Shown piece by piece: positions 1 through 6,116 of a stretch of 13,625 nt of DNA. The notes under the pieces are model-generated. The model was not told where the DNA came from. It saw nothing but the letters and a program-made list of their open reading frames with translations, and ran no database searches. Source of the DNA: Acidobacteriota bacterium (GTDB lineage: Bacteria; Acidobacteriota; Vicinamibacteria; Vicinamibacterales; JAKQTR01); the NCBI GenBank assembly GCA_026393735.1, contig JAPKZP010000584.1, forward strand, positions 1 through 13,625. Reading direction: 5' to 3'. The position numbers were made by a program, and so were the translations under genes. How positions within the stretch are numbered: the first letter of the stretch is position 1; each line of letters begins with the position of its first letter.

Positions 1-245
1 GCGTGATACTGACGTTCGACGATACGGGAGACGGGATTCCGGCCGCCGCTCGCCGGCAGCTGTTCACACCCTTTTTCACGACGAAGCCGGGTGGCACCGG
101 AATCGGCCTGGCGATCTCCCGGCGCGTGGTCGAGGCTCACGGGGGGTCGATCCAGTGCGAGAGCACAGAGGGACACGGCACAACGTTCCGGATAGCGCTC
201 CCGGTGCAGCAGGCTGTAGTGGATGAATTTTCATCAATTGACTGA
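1..245 (+). CDS. Sensor histidine kinase, C-terminal end only (HATPase_c)
   Basis: This is the 3' end of a two-component sensor kinase whose start lies left of the window. The 81 codons visible show the ATP-binding domain: an N/G1-type segment DTGDGIP, an F-box region LFTPFFTTKPGG, then the G2 box GTGIGLAI followed by the RRVVEAHGG segment typical of NtrB-like kinases. The GTG at position 3 is an internal valine, not a start, because the catalytic domain is already truncated there. The frame ends in TGA at 243-245. The last codons (DEFSSID) are written by the first copy of a 14-bp palindrome, so the gene end overlaps a probable regulatory site. NtrB-type kinases usually pair with a sigma-54 activator; its gene would be outside the window. 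The family call is firm; the signal and partner are unknown. Confidence 0.9.
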   Translation, partial: VILTFDDTGDGIPAAARRQLFTPFFTTKPGGTGIGLAISRRVVEAHGGSIQCESTEGHGTTFRIALPVQQAVVDEFSSID

Positions 246-265
246 TGATAGATGAATTTTCATCA
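222..265. promoter_or_regulatory. Tandem pair of 14-bp palindromes, candidate activator (UAS) sites
   Basis: The perfect palindrome GATGAATTTTCATC (6-bp arms around TT) occurs at 222-235 and again at 251-264, each followed by A, with centres 29 bp apart. The spacer adds a third inverted repeat, TCATCA (231-236) facing TGATGA (243-248). Two identical dyads near the same face of the helix are typical of dimeric regulator sites. They lie roughly 140-170 bp upstream of the transcription start predicted from the sigma-54-like element at 371-386, the usual distance for an NtrC-family enhancer. The regulator is not identified. They could instead be sites of a repressor or of an unrelated factor. Confidence 0.6.
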
Positions 266-300
266 CAACCGAAAGGCCCTGATGCCGACATTCCCATGGC

Positions 301-328
301 TTGAGTCGCTAACATCATCTAATACAAC
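301..328 (+). promoter_or_regulatory. Weak candidate sigma-70-like promoter
   Basis: TTGAGT (301-306) and TACAAC (323-328) are separated by 16 bp within the AT-richest part of the gap. Each hexamer matches four of six consensus positions. This is an alternative or additional promoter for the operon, weaker in support than the -24/-12 element downstream, because such matches are expected by chance in AT-rich DNA. Confidence 0.2.
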
Positions 329-360
329 AGTTTAAAAAGATACATGGCGGGTGCCAAGAC

Positions 361-375
361 TGCCACGGCGTGGCA
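361..375. repeat. Inverted repeat overlapping the -24 box
   Basis: TGCCAC (361-366) and GTGGCA (370-375) form a perfect 6-bp inverted repeat around GGC. The right arm contains most of the -24 box of the sigma-54-like promoter. A further TGCCA lies at 352-356, giving half-sites spaced about 9-10 bp. It may be an operator that blocks polymerase binding, or chance symmetry generated by the TGGCAC box. Confidence 0.3.
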
Positions 376-386
376 CGGCTATTGGT
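371..386 (+). promoter_or_regulatory. Sigma-54-like -24/-12 promoter for the tad operon
   Basis: TGGCACGGCTATTGGT matches the RpoN consensus TGGCACG-N4-TTGC(A/T) at every key position except the -12 doublet, which reads GG instead of GC. Spacing between the -24 GG (372-373) and the -12 doublet is exactly 10 bp. The predicted transcript start is near 397, leaving about 53 nt of leader before the GTG at 450. The two palindromes upstream and the kinase fragment support RpoN control, but the mismatch in the conserved -12 doublet keeps this tentative. Confidence 0.45.
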
Positions 387-449
387 AGTGAGGTACAGGC
401 CCCCCAAGGCTACCTCTCCGTTGGCTCGCCGTCGAAGACAGGTGGGATA

Positions 450-1385
450 GTGGCCGCTGCCGTCGCACGGAGTCACCCGGGCCGGGTTCGTCCAGGAAAC
501 GAGGATTCGTACATCCTCGAACCCGAGTTGTCGCTCTTTGCCGTCGCCGATGGCATGGGCGGACACAACGGCGGCGAAGTGGCGTCCCACATCACCGTCC
601 AAACCCTGACCGAGTTCATCCGCACCTCGACCCAGGACTCGGGCATTACCTGGCCGTACGGTTTCAATACCCAGCTGACGTTCGAAGCCAATCAGCTCAA
701 GAGCGGCGTGCAGTTGGCCAACCAGCAGATCCGGTACCAGGCCCAGCGTCAGCCCGAGTACGACGGGATGGGGTCGACGCTCATCGCCGTCATGGTCCGC
801 GACAGCCGCGCGGTCTTCGTCAATGTCGGCGACAGCCGGCTGTACCTCTGGCGCAATGGCGCCCTGCGGCAGCTGTCCGAGGACGATTCGTGGGCCGCGT
901 CGATGATTCGCGCGGGCGCCCCGCCGGCGTCGATCGAGCACCATGAAATGCGTCACATGCTGACGCGGGCGCTCGGCTCCGGGCCCACGCTGGACGTGAC
1001 GATCGGACAGGTCTCGCTCGAACCCGGCGATATCCTGCTGATGTGCAGCGACGGGCTGTACGGCCCGCTGGGCGACGACGGGATCGCGCGCGTGCTGCGC
1101 GAGTCGGACGCCGACCTCGACCGGGCGGTGTCGGCACTGATCGAGGCGGCCAACGACGCCGGCGGCCCGGACAACATCACCACACTGCTGGTGCGAGCCC
1201 CGGACGGTGTCTCATCGAAGGTCACGCGCCGGCTGGCGGAAGAGAAGGGCCAGACCCTCGTCGAGTACATCGTGACCGCAGGCGTGCTGGTGGCTCTGGG
1301 CATTGTCATCTCAGGGATTCTGACGAATGCGTTCCGGATATTCGTCCTGAACGTGATGCACGAGGTCTCGTTTCCGTCGGTCTAG
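450..1385 (+). CDS. PP2C-family Ser/Thr phosphatase fused to a C-terminal Flp-pilin-like segment
   Basis: Residues 1 to about 250 form a bacterial PP2C phosphatase with its metal-binding motifs: NED at 17-19, DGMGGH at 34-39, GDSR at 127-130, SDGL at 200-203 and GGPDNIT at 238-244. Such enzymes dephosphorylate Ser/Thr residues in the cytoplasm. Bacterial PP2Cs of this short type normally end just after GPDNIT. Here the frame runs on through a basic stretch into KGQTLVEY (266-273), a class III prepilin cleavage motif (G267/Q268, Glu at +5), and a hydrophobic helix, ending at residue 311. I chose GTG 450, preceded by AGGTGG, over the in-frame GTG at 351: the longer form adds 33 residues outside the fold and would start upstream of the sigma-54-like promoter. 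An internal GTG at 1191 lacks a ribosome site, so a separate pilin start is less likely. It opens the operon, 15 bp before the next pilin. The phosphatase call is firm; the function of the fusion is inferred. Confidence 0.88.
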   Translation: MAAAVARSHPGRVRPGNEDSYILEPELSLFAVADGMGGHNGGEVASHITVQTLTEFIRTSTQDSGITWPYGFNTQLTFEANQLKSGVQLANQQIRYQAQRQPEYDGMGSTLIAVMVRDSRAVFVNVGDSRLYLWRNGALRQLSEDDSWAASMIRAGAPPASIEHHEMRHMLTRALGSGPTLDVTIGQVSLEPGDILLMCSDGLYGPLGDDGIARVLRESDADLDRAVSALIEAANDAGGPDNITTLLVRAPDGVSSKVTRRLAEEKGQTLVEYIVTAGVLVALGIVISGILTNAFRIFVLNVMHEVSFPSV

Positions 1386-1400
1386 CGGAAGGGGAACGCG

Positions 1401-1607
1401 TTGAAGACGACGACGCGGATGCGACGGGCGGCCCGGTTGCTCGATCGCGCGACCGGCGAGGGCGGCCAGGTGCTCAGCGAGTACGTGACGGTGACCGGGA
1501 TGATGGCGGTGACGGTCATCGCGTGCATGGCGGCGTTTGTCTCACCAGTCGCCATGGTGTACGCGAGGCTGTTCCGCCGGCTGGTGCTGTACTTCACGAG
1601 CCCATAG
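1401..1607 (+). CDS. Flp/Fap-type small pilin (Tad pilin-like)
   Basis: This 68-residue protein has a basic N-terminal leader of about 21 residues ending in GEGG, then QVLSEY, with Glu at +5 and Tyr at +6 of the mature chain, and a hydrophobic helix. This is the layout of type IVb Flp pilins cleaved by a TadV/CpaA-type prepilin peptidase after Gly. The TTG start at 1401 is supported by the purine-rich GGAAGGGG at 1387-1394; an ATG at 1419 is possible but has no ribosome site. The C-terminus (RLFRRLVLYFTSP) is short and unusual, with aromatic and basic residues rather than the usual short polar tail. It follows the phosphatase-pilin fusion by 15 bp. It could be the main pilin or a minor subunit; sequence alone does not tell. 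Confidence 0.75.
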   Translation: MKTTTRMRRAARLLDRATGEGGQVLSEYVTVTGMMAVTVIACMAAFVSPVAMVYARLFRRLVLYFTSP

Positions 1608-1715
1608 GCGGGAGGCCCGGCCGTGCGGCCGGGTGGAGGGACGCCGGCTGTTCCGAGCGCGAACCGCCGGCGAGGCAGGTGGCATGCGGGCAATGCCCGC
1701 GGAAGGAGGGACGAG
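1608..1715 (+). promoter_or_regulatory. Structured leader with three successive GC-rich hairpins
   Basis: The gap before the pilin at 1716 holds three perfect inverted repeats: CCCGGCC/GGCCGGG (1616-1622 and 1627-1633, 4-nt loop), CGCCGGC/GCCGGCG (1642-1648 and 1666-1672), and GCGGGC/GCCCGC (1686-1691 and 1695-1700, 3-nt loop). The last ends directly against the ribosome site GGAAGGAGGG (1701-1710). None has a U-run, so a classical terminator is unlikely. An RNA-stabilising or segmental processing role that raises pilin yield is plausible. Confidence 0.4.
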
Positions 1716-1928
1716 ATGCTCCGTGTGATTGTGGGGGCGCAGACCCTGGGCTGGCGTCTGAAGAACCGGCTGCGGAACGAAGCCGGGCAGACGAGCAGCG
1801 AGTACCTCGTGATTGCCGGCATGGTGGTCGGCATCATCCTGCTCATCATGGGGATCTTCAGGACCGAGTTGAAGACCGCCATCGAGAGCCTGTCGAGTAA
1901 GGTCAACGAGGGCGCCAAGGGGGGCTAG
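1716..1928 (+). CDS. Flp-type pilin, probable major subunit
   Basis: The 70-residue product has a basic leader, the cleavage motif EAGQTSSEY (Gln at +1, Glu at +5, Tyr at +6), a hydrophobic helix of about 20 residues and a polar amphipathic tail ending in KVNEGAKGG. It is the most canonical Flp pilin in the window. I chose ATG 1716 because GGAAGGAGGG at 1701-1710 is the strongest ribosome site seen here; an upstream in-frame GTG at 1623 lies in a hairpin loop and would add residues unlike a prepilin leader. The gene has its own 107-nt hairpin-rich leader, unlike its close-packed neighbours. Strong ribosome site plus structured leader suggest it is the most abundantly made pilin; that is inference. 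Confidence 0.82.
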   Translation: MLRVIVGAQTLGWRLKNRLRNEAGQTSSEYLVIAGMVVGIILLIMGIFRTELKTAIESLSSKVNEGAKGG

Positions 1929-1979
1929 GACGACCGTTCCGACATGACACGACACGAGGCACGGCCAACGGAGGTGCGC

Positions 1980-2381
1980 ATGCGACGGGTATGCCGCACC
2001 TCCGGCCAATCGCTGGTCGAGACGATCATCGCGCTCACGCTGCTGATGACGATGATCCTCGGGCTGATTCACCTCTCCTTTCTGGCGGTGACGCGGCTCG
2101 TGTGCAATCTCGCTGCGTTCGAGGCCGCACGGGCGTCGGTGTACAGCGGTGCGGGCGACTACCCGCGCGCCTACGAGACCGCCCGCAGCATCACGAGCAT
2201 GCTCCCGGCCGGCACGCGGCTGATGCTCGCGGTCCCGCAACAGGACACGTTCCGGGTGCAGGTGCACTCGCCGTTCGGCTATCCCTTGACCGGCCCCGGC
2301 GGCCGGGCGATCGTCGCATCCGAGGCGCCGATGTACACGCAGCCGGACATTCCGGAGGTGGGGGACAATGCCAGGCGTTGA
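1980..2381 (+). CDS. tadE: TadE-like minor pilin (pseudopilin)
   Basis: The product of 133 residues begins with a short basic leader and SGQSLVET, a prepilin-peptidase motif with Glu at +5, followed by a long hydrophobic helix and the segment LAAFEAARASVYSG, which matches the AxEAAR region of TadE proteins. TadE subunits are processed by the same peptidase as Flp and act as minor pilus components or assembly priming factors. The start at 1980 is set by ACGGAGGTG at 1968-1976; the in-frame ATG at 1944 has no ribosome site. It overlaps the following TadG-like gene by 14 bp, so the two are probably translationally coupled. Confidence 0.8.
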   Translation: MRRVCRTSGQSLVETIIALTLLMTMILGLIHLSFLAVTRLVCNLAAFEAARASVYSGAGDYPRAYETARSITSMLPAGTRLMLAVPQQDTFRVQVHSPFGYPLTGPGGRAIVASEAPMYTQPDIPEVGDNARR

Positions 2382-3276
2382 TGGCCGCCGCCCGGAGACC
2401 CGTCGGTCGTGGCTTGGTGACGAGCGGGGACAGACGTTCCCGTTCGTCATCACGTTGTTGTTTGCCTTCTTCGTCCTGACGGCGGTGGTCATCAATGTCG
2501 GCCAGGCCGTGAACCGGCGTGTCTTCGTGCAGATCGCGGCCGACGCCGGCGCCTTTACGGGCGCGACCGAGATGGCCCGCGGGCTCAACACCATCGCGCA
2601 GTTGAACGGGACGCTCCAGCAGGCCTGGGGCAAGCTCACGGACGCGACGAAGGGCTTCAGCGTCACGAGCTGCAAGGCCAGCGAGATGGGCGTCTCCGGT
2701 TACAACAGGGTGTACGGGGCCACGAGCACGATGATCACACTGGTGAACAAAGGCTACGGAAAGCGTGCGCAGGCCGAAGCCAACCGCGTGACGACGTACA
2801 ACGCCATGGACCTCTTCCCCGGCGAAGAGGTCGAGATGGGCGAGGTCGACTCGGTGAACGGCTTCGCCAGCCCGAGGCCGAAGGACAAGGTGGTGGACCT
2901 CATGGAGGTTCCGTCGGGCACGGCGCCGCAGTTCCCCGCGTCATCGGTCGCGAAGAAGCGGGCAAACTGGCTGTGCCTGGCACCGGCGCCCGTCAAGCAA
3001 TCGGGCACGTTCGGGCTGTGGTTCCAGAAGGTGCCCGGCAATCCCGTTGGGTTCGTCTGGGTCGTCAAGGCGCCTGCCACGAAGGCTCGCGTGTTCGACA
3101 GCTTCTTTGGGGGCAACATCGTGCCCAAGATAACGGCCGTGGCCGCCGCCAAGCCGGTCGGCGGCAACATCAAGGAAGCCAAAGAGAAGTACGTGACGAA
3201 GTTCATCCCCGTGCGCGACATCCGGGGCTCGGTGTGGGACGAACAGAAGCGAAAGAACAGGCCGGTATTGCATTGA
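2368..3276 (+). CDS. tadG: TadG-like Flp pilus assembly protein
   Basis: This 302-residue protein starts with a short cytoplasmic stretch, the motif DERGQTFPF and a transmembrane helix, then VFVQIAADAGAFTGATEMA, the hallmark of the TadE/TadG-like N-terminal domain (Tad family). The rest is a large extracytoplasmic region without a recognised domain. Position +5 after the conserved Gly is Phe rather than Glu, so it is probably membrane-anchored and not cleaved like a pilin. TadG proteins often carry a von Willebrand factor A domain with a MIDAS motif (DxSxS); I see none, so this is a short or divergent version. Cys residues at about 95 and 203 could pair. The start follows GGAGGTGGGG directly; the gene overlaps tadE upstream and stops 2 bp before the next start. 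Confidence 0.72.
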   Translation: MPGVDGRRPETRRSWLGDERGQTFPFVITLLFAFFVLTAVVINVGQAVNRRVFVQIAADAGAFTGATEMARGLNTIAQLNGTLQQAWGKLTDATKGFSVTSCKASEMGVSGYNRVYGATSTMITLVNKGYGKRAQAEANRVTTYNAMDLFPGEEVEMGEVDSVNGFASPRPKDKVVDLMEVPSGTAPQFPASSVAKKRANWLCLAPAPVKQSGTFGLWFQKVPGNPVGFVWVVKAPATKARVFDSFFGGNIVPKITAVAAAKPVGGNIKEAKEKYVTKFIPVRDIRGSVWDEQKRKNRPVLH

Positions 3277-3278
3277 TC

Positions 3279-3788
3279 ATGACGCCGACAGACTCGTGGG
3301 CCAGGCGTGCGCGATCGGGCCGGGGGCAGGCCGTCACCGAACTGGTGCTCATGACCTGGGGCCTCGTGATGATTCTCTGCATCATCCTGCAGGTCTTCCT
3401 GATCGATCAGTACAGCTTCGAGATCGCGGTCCGTGCGCACTCGCGGCTGTTCACCCAGACTGCCTACCCCGACAACAAGCCCGACGTGAAATACGAGACG
3501 CGCTGGACGTCGAAGTTCGAGGGCCCGCACGAGTACGTCCCCGTCGTCGGCTTCTTCCAGCTGTACGGCGTGACGCGCGACGACCTTCGCATCCGGACCA
3601 TCCACGGACGGCCGGGCGGCTACAAGCGCATCAAACTCGGGCGCGGCACCAAGGCCGACGTCGCGACCGGACTCGAAGGGCTCGCCGACTACGCGTCGCT
3701 ATGGACGCAGGTCATCAACGGCATGAGCCAGCTCGACGACGCGAAGCGGAAAGCGCAGGAGATGCCCGTGCCTGCAGCCAAGAAATGA
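3279..3788 (+). CDS. Second TadE-like minor pilin
   Basis: A 169-residue protein with an Arg-rich leader, GRGQAVTEL (Gln at +1, Glu at +5) and a strongly hydrophobic helix of about 22 residues, followed by a polar domain of about 120 residues with several basic patches. The prepilin motif and tripartite set with the two preceding genes match TadE/TadF/TadG minor-subunit trios, so it may fill the TadF position. ATG 3279 comes two bases after the TadG-like stop, with no clear ribosome site, which suggests translational coupling. The longer open frame upstream overlaps tadG in another frame and is not coding. Confidence 0.7.
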   Translation: MTPTDSWARRARSGRGQAVTELVLMTWGLVMILCIILQVFLIDQYSFEIAVRAHSRLFTQTAYPDNKPDVKYETRWTSKFEGPHEYVPVVGFFQLYGVTRDDLRIRTIHGRPGGYKRIKLGRGTKADVATGLEGLADYASLWTQVINGMSQLDDAKRKAQEMPVPAAKK

Positions 3789-3809
3789 TCTCGGACGTTG
3801 GAGCACACC

Positions 3810-4655
3810 ATGAAAGGTCGAATGGGATTGGTGGTTTCGCTGGCGGCTGGCGTGTTCGCAGTCATCGCCATCATGTTGTACCTGAACGCCCGCGAGAAGG
3901 AGTTGCTGCAGCAGTCGGCGCTCCAGGACGTGGTCGTCACGACGAAAGATGTCCTGGAGAATACGCCGCTCGATGAGCGGATGATCCAGACCATCCAGGT
4001 GCCCCGCAAGTACCTGCAGCCGGGGGCCATCGGCAAGCCCGGCGAGGTCGTCGGGCGTGTCGTGGCGGTCCCCATGCCCAGGGGCTCGCAGGTCACGGGC
4101 CAGAACCTCCTGGCGGGCGGCCGCGAGTCGCTGGCGTTCAACGTCCCGCGCGGCATGCGCGCCGTCACGCTGGCTGTGGACGACGTGACGGGCGTGGGCG
4201 GGCAGCTCCGCGCAGGGAACTTCATCGACGTCATCGGCGTGTTCGAATACGGCGTGCCGAGCGGGACGCAGGGCGGCCAGATCACGTATTCGCAGGAACG
4301 CACCGAGGCCATCACGATCGCGCAGAACGTCCAGATCGTGTCGGTTGGCGGCGAGTCGGCGCCGCCGCCGACCTCGCGCCTCGGCGGTGCCACGGAAGAA
4401 GGCGCCAGCGCCGGCGGCACGGCCACGCTGCTGTCGGTGACGAGTGTGACGCTGCTGCTGACGCCCGCGCAGGTGCAGGAACTCGTGCTGGCGCAGCAGA
4501 TTGGCGCCCTCACGCTGAGCCTGCGCTCGGGCATCGACTCGGCACCGGTCGATCTGCAGCGCCTCGACGAGAACATGTTCCTCAAAATCCCGATGCCGCT
4601 CAAGCCCCGGGCGCAGCCGGCCTGGCGGGAGATGCGCGGATCGCCTGGGCGATAG
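3810..4655 (+). CDS. cpaB: CpaB/RcpC-family Flp pilus assembly protein
   Basis: The product has 281 residues. After MKGR it has a membrane anchor (about residues 5-25), then a SAF-type domain (about 38-105), with VVVTTKDVLENTPLDERMI and the end of the domain at VVAVPMPRGSQVT. The RcpC/CpaB core follows, with GMRAVTLAVDDVTGVGG, LRAGNFIDVIGVF and a late LLTPAQVQELVLAQQIGALTLSLR segment. CpaB/RcpC proteins sit in the periplasm anchored in the inner membrane and are thought to contact the secretin channel and possibly peptidoglycan. ATG 3810 is chosen over TTG 3798 because GGAG at 3800-3803 is correctly placed for it. Order cpaB followed by a cpaC-like gene matches tad loci generally. Confidence 0.88.
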   Translation: MKGRMGLVVSLAAGVFAVIAIMLYLNAREKELLQQSALQDVVVTTKDVLENTPLDERMIQTIQVPRKYLQPGAIGKPGEVVGRVVAVPMPRGSQVTGQNLLAGGRESLAFNVPRGMRAVTLAVDDVTGVGGQLRAGNFIDVIGVFEYGVPSGTQGGQITYSQERTEAITIAQNVQIVSVGGESAPPPTSRLGGATEEGASAGGTATLLSVTSVTLLLTPAQVQELVLAQQIGALTLSLRSGIDSAPVDLQRLDENMFLKIPMPLKPRAQPAWREMRGSPGR

Positions 4656-4674
4656 TTCGGCGATTGGCTGGGGA

Positions 4675-4698
4675 CCGGCGGGCGCTGCCGCCCGCCGG
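4675..4698 (+). promoter_or_regulatory. Perfect 10-bp hairpin abutting the secretin-like gene's ribosome site
   Basis: CCGGCGGGCG (4675-4684) pairs perfectly with CGCCCGCCGG (4689-4698) around a CTGC loop. The stem ends two bases before AGGAGG (4701-4706), the ribosome site of the gene at 4713. There is no U-run after it. It may act as an mRNA decay barrier or translation-rate element, as may the hairpin placed the same way before the pilin at 1716. Confidence 0.5.
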
Positions 4699-4712
4699 CG
4701 AGGAGGTTGGCC

Positions 4713-6116
4713 ATGCGACGTGGGAGTGCGCTCGTAGTCCTGGTGGGGCTTCTCGCCAGTGCGTGGGCTGCGCCGCTGCAGGCCCAGACCCGAACAGAAC
4801 GGCTCGTCATCGGCGAGCAGCGCACGTTCAGGCCGGGCTATGCCATCGGCGACCTTGCGATCTCCAATCCACGTGTGTGTGACTTCCGCGTGGTATCGGG
4901 GCGGCGGGAAATCATGCTCATCGCCAACGGCGAGGGCTACACGACCCTCACGGTATGGGACCAGAGCAGCGTCAAGCGTGACGAGGTCGCGATCGAGGTC
5001 GTGTCGCGGGAATTCGCGAAACTGATGGACGACCTGGTCGAACTGCTCCGGCCCTATCCCGACGTCAACATCAAGCGCCTTGGCAGCCGCATCGTGCTGG
5101 GGGGCACGGTCCGATCGAAAGAAGAACTCGACGCCGTGCGGACCATCGGGAGCGCGGCGGGCAACGTCGTCTCGACCGTCACGGTGCGCAGCCCTGCCGC
5201 CGCGCCCGCCGAGGCACCCGCCGCTGCCGGCACGGCCACGGGCGGTGCCGCGGTGGCGCCTCCGCCCGACAGGCCGACCGCGGTCTACGATCCGACGCCG
5301 CCGCCGGTGGTGCGGCGTCCGGTCACGACGGCACCCGAGCCTGTGCCGCTCGGCGGCGCTGCCCCGCCCCCCGTCGAGCCGCTGCCGAAGCAGACGCCGG
5401 CAAACGCGCCCGTTGCCGTCCCGGCTGCCCCCGCACCGCCGCCACCGAACGTCGCGCCGGCGGCCTCGCCCGCCGCGATGCCCACGGCTCCCGCGGCCCG
5501 CTCCGGAGACGTCGGCGCGCCCGCCGCGACAGCGGCCGTCGAGTACCTCATCGAGGTCTACGAATCGCCCGCCGCCGCGCCGCCGCCGGATGTGGCAGGC
5601 CCCCAGGGGGCGCGTCTCTTCCTGGGCCGCATCCGCGCGCCCCTCGGCAGCGAAGTCCGCCAATACGTGCCGATCGGGCCGCAGAGCGCGACTCCGCCGC
5701 GCGCGATCAGTATCGGGCTCACGCCGCTCCTCTCCGGGAACAACGTCCGGACGCTCGCCGTCATCGACACCAATCTGCCTGTCGGGTCCTACGACCAGAA
5801 GAAGAACCCGGTCTGGCTGCGTAGCACGGCGGACTTCACGGTCCGGCCCGGGCAGACGCGCTACCTGAGCGAGGCCGAACTCGCCCGCACGGTGGCACCC
5901 ACCGGCGCACCGCCGACGAGCGCCACCGGCAGCAGCGCGGGCGCGCGCGTCGCGGGGGCGGCAGCCGACGCGGTGGCCAGCAACGTGCCCGGCGGTTCGA
6001 ACATCCCGTCGTTCGGAGGCATCTTCGGCGGCGGAAGCGGCTCTCAACCCAAGGCGCGTGCGACGACGCTCCTGATCGTGCTGACGCCCGTCGCGGCAGG
6101 GCCGGTGACGCGATGA
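4713..6116 (+). CDS. CpaC/RcpA-related protein with reduced secretin-like C-terminus
   Basis: 467 residues: a Sec signal peptide (1 to about 24), the secretin-associated pilus N-domain (about 27-98), a BON domain (about 100-165, KRLGSRIVLGGTVRSKEELD), an Ala/Pro-rich linker (about 166-275), then 276-467. CpaC/RcpA secretins form the outer-membrane pore of Tad systems. Here the C-terminal part keeps echoes of the secretin domain in order: VEYLIEVYES (276), ISIGLTPLLSGNN, DFTVRPGQT (about 374-382), NIPSFGGIF (430-438) and TTLLIVLTP (451-459). The conserved middle of the family, around the motif normally read as LAEPNLxALSGQ, is not visible. It could be a divergent pore, a periplasmic partner of a secretin encoded elsewhere, or a degenerate relic. 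ATG 4713 fits AGGAGG at 4701-4706 better than TTG 4707. It overlaps the next gene by ATGA. Confidence 0.75.
   Translation: MRRGSALVVLVGLLASAWAAPLQAQTRTERLVIGEQRTFRPGYAIGDLAISNPRVCDFRVVSGRREIMLIANGEGYTTLTVWDQSSVKRDEVAIEVVSREFAKLMDDLVELLRPYPDVNIKRLGSRIVLGGTVRSKEELDAVRTIGSAAGNVVSTVTVRSPAAAPAEAPAAAGTATGGAAVAPPPDRPTAVYDPTPPPVVRRPVTTAPEPVPLGGAAPPPVEPLPKQTPANAPVAVPAAPAPPPPNVAPAASPAAMPTAPAARSGDVGAPAATAAVEYLIEVYESPAAAPPPDVAGPQGARLFLGRIRAPLGSEVRQYVPIGPQSATPPRAISIGLTPLLSGNNVRTLAVIDTNLPVGSYDQKKNPVWLRSTADFTVRPGQTRYLSEAELARTVAPTGAPPTSATGSSAGARVAGAAADAVASNVPGGSNIPSFGGIFGGGSGSQPKARATTLLIVLTPVAAGPVTR

Noticed and set aside
222..265. CRISPR or mobile-element terminal repeats
   Set aside because: Only two short palindromes, no spacer series, no transposase or target duplication nearby.
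351..449. Longer start of the phosphatase at GTG 351
   Set aside because: The added residues precede the PP2C fold, have no ribosome site, and would cover the sigma-54-like promoter; GTG 450 has AGGTGG at proper distance.
1191..1385. Separate Flp pilin starting at internal GTG 1191
   Set aside because: No ribosome site precedes it and it would begin inside the conserved end of the PP2C domain; low-level internal initiation cannot be excluded.
1616..1633. Rho-independent terminator before the pilin at 1716
   Set aside because: The hairpin is strong but no T-run follows, and the gene order continues within the same pathway.
1542..2675. 377-codon open frame on the minus strand
   Set aside because: It runs antisense across the pilin, tadE and tadG genes and resembles no family.
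3699..6047. 782-codon open frame on the minus strand
   Set aside because: Its product is dominated by Arg, Gly, Ala, His and Asp with no domain pattern, and it lies antisense to cpaB and the secretin-like gene, which have clear family signatures. Such frames arise from GC-rich third positions.
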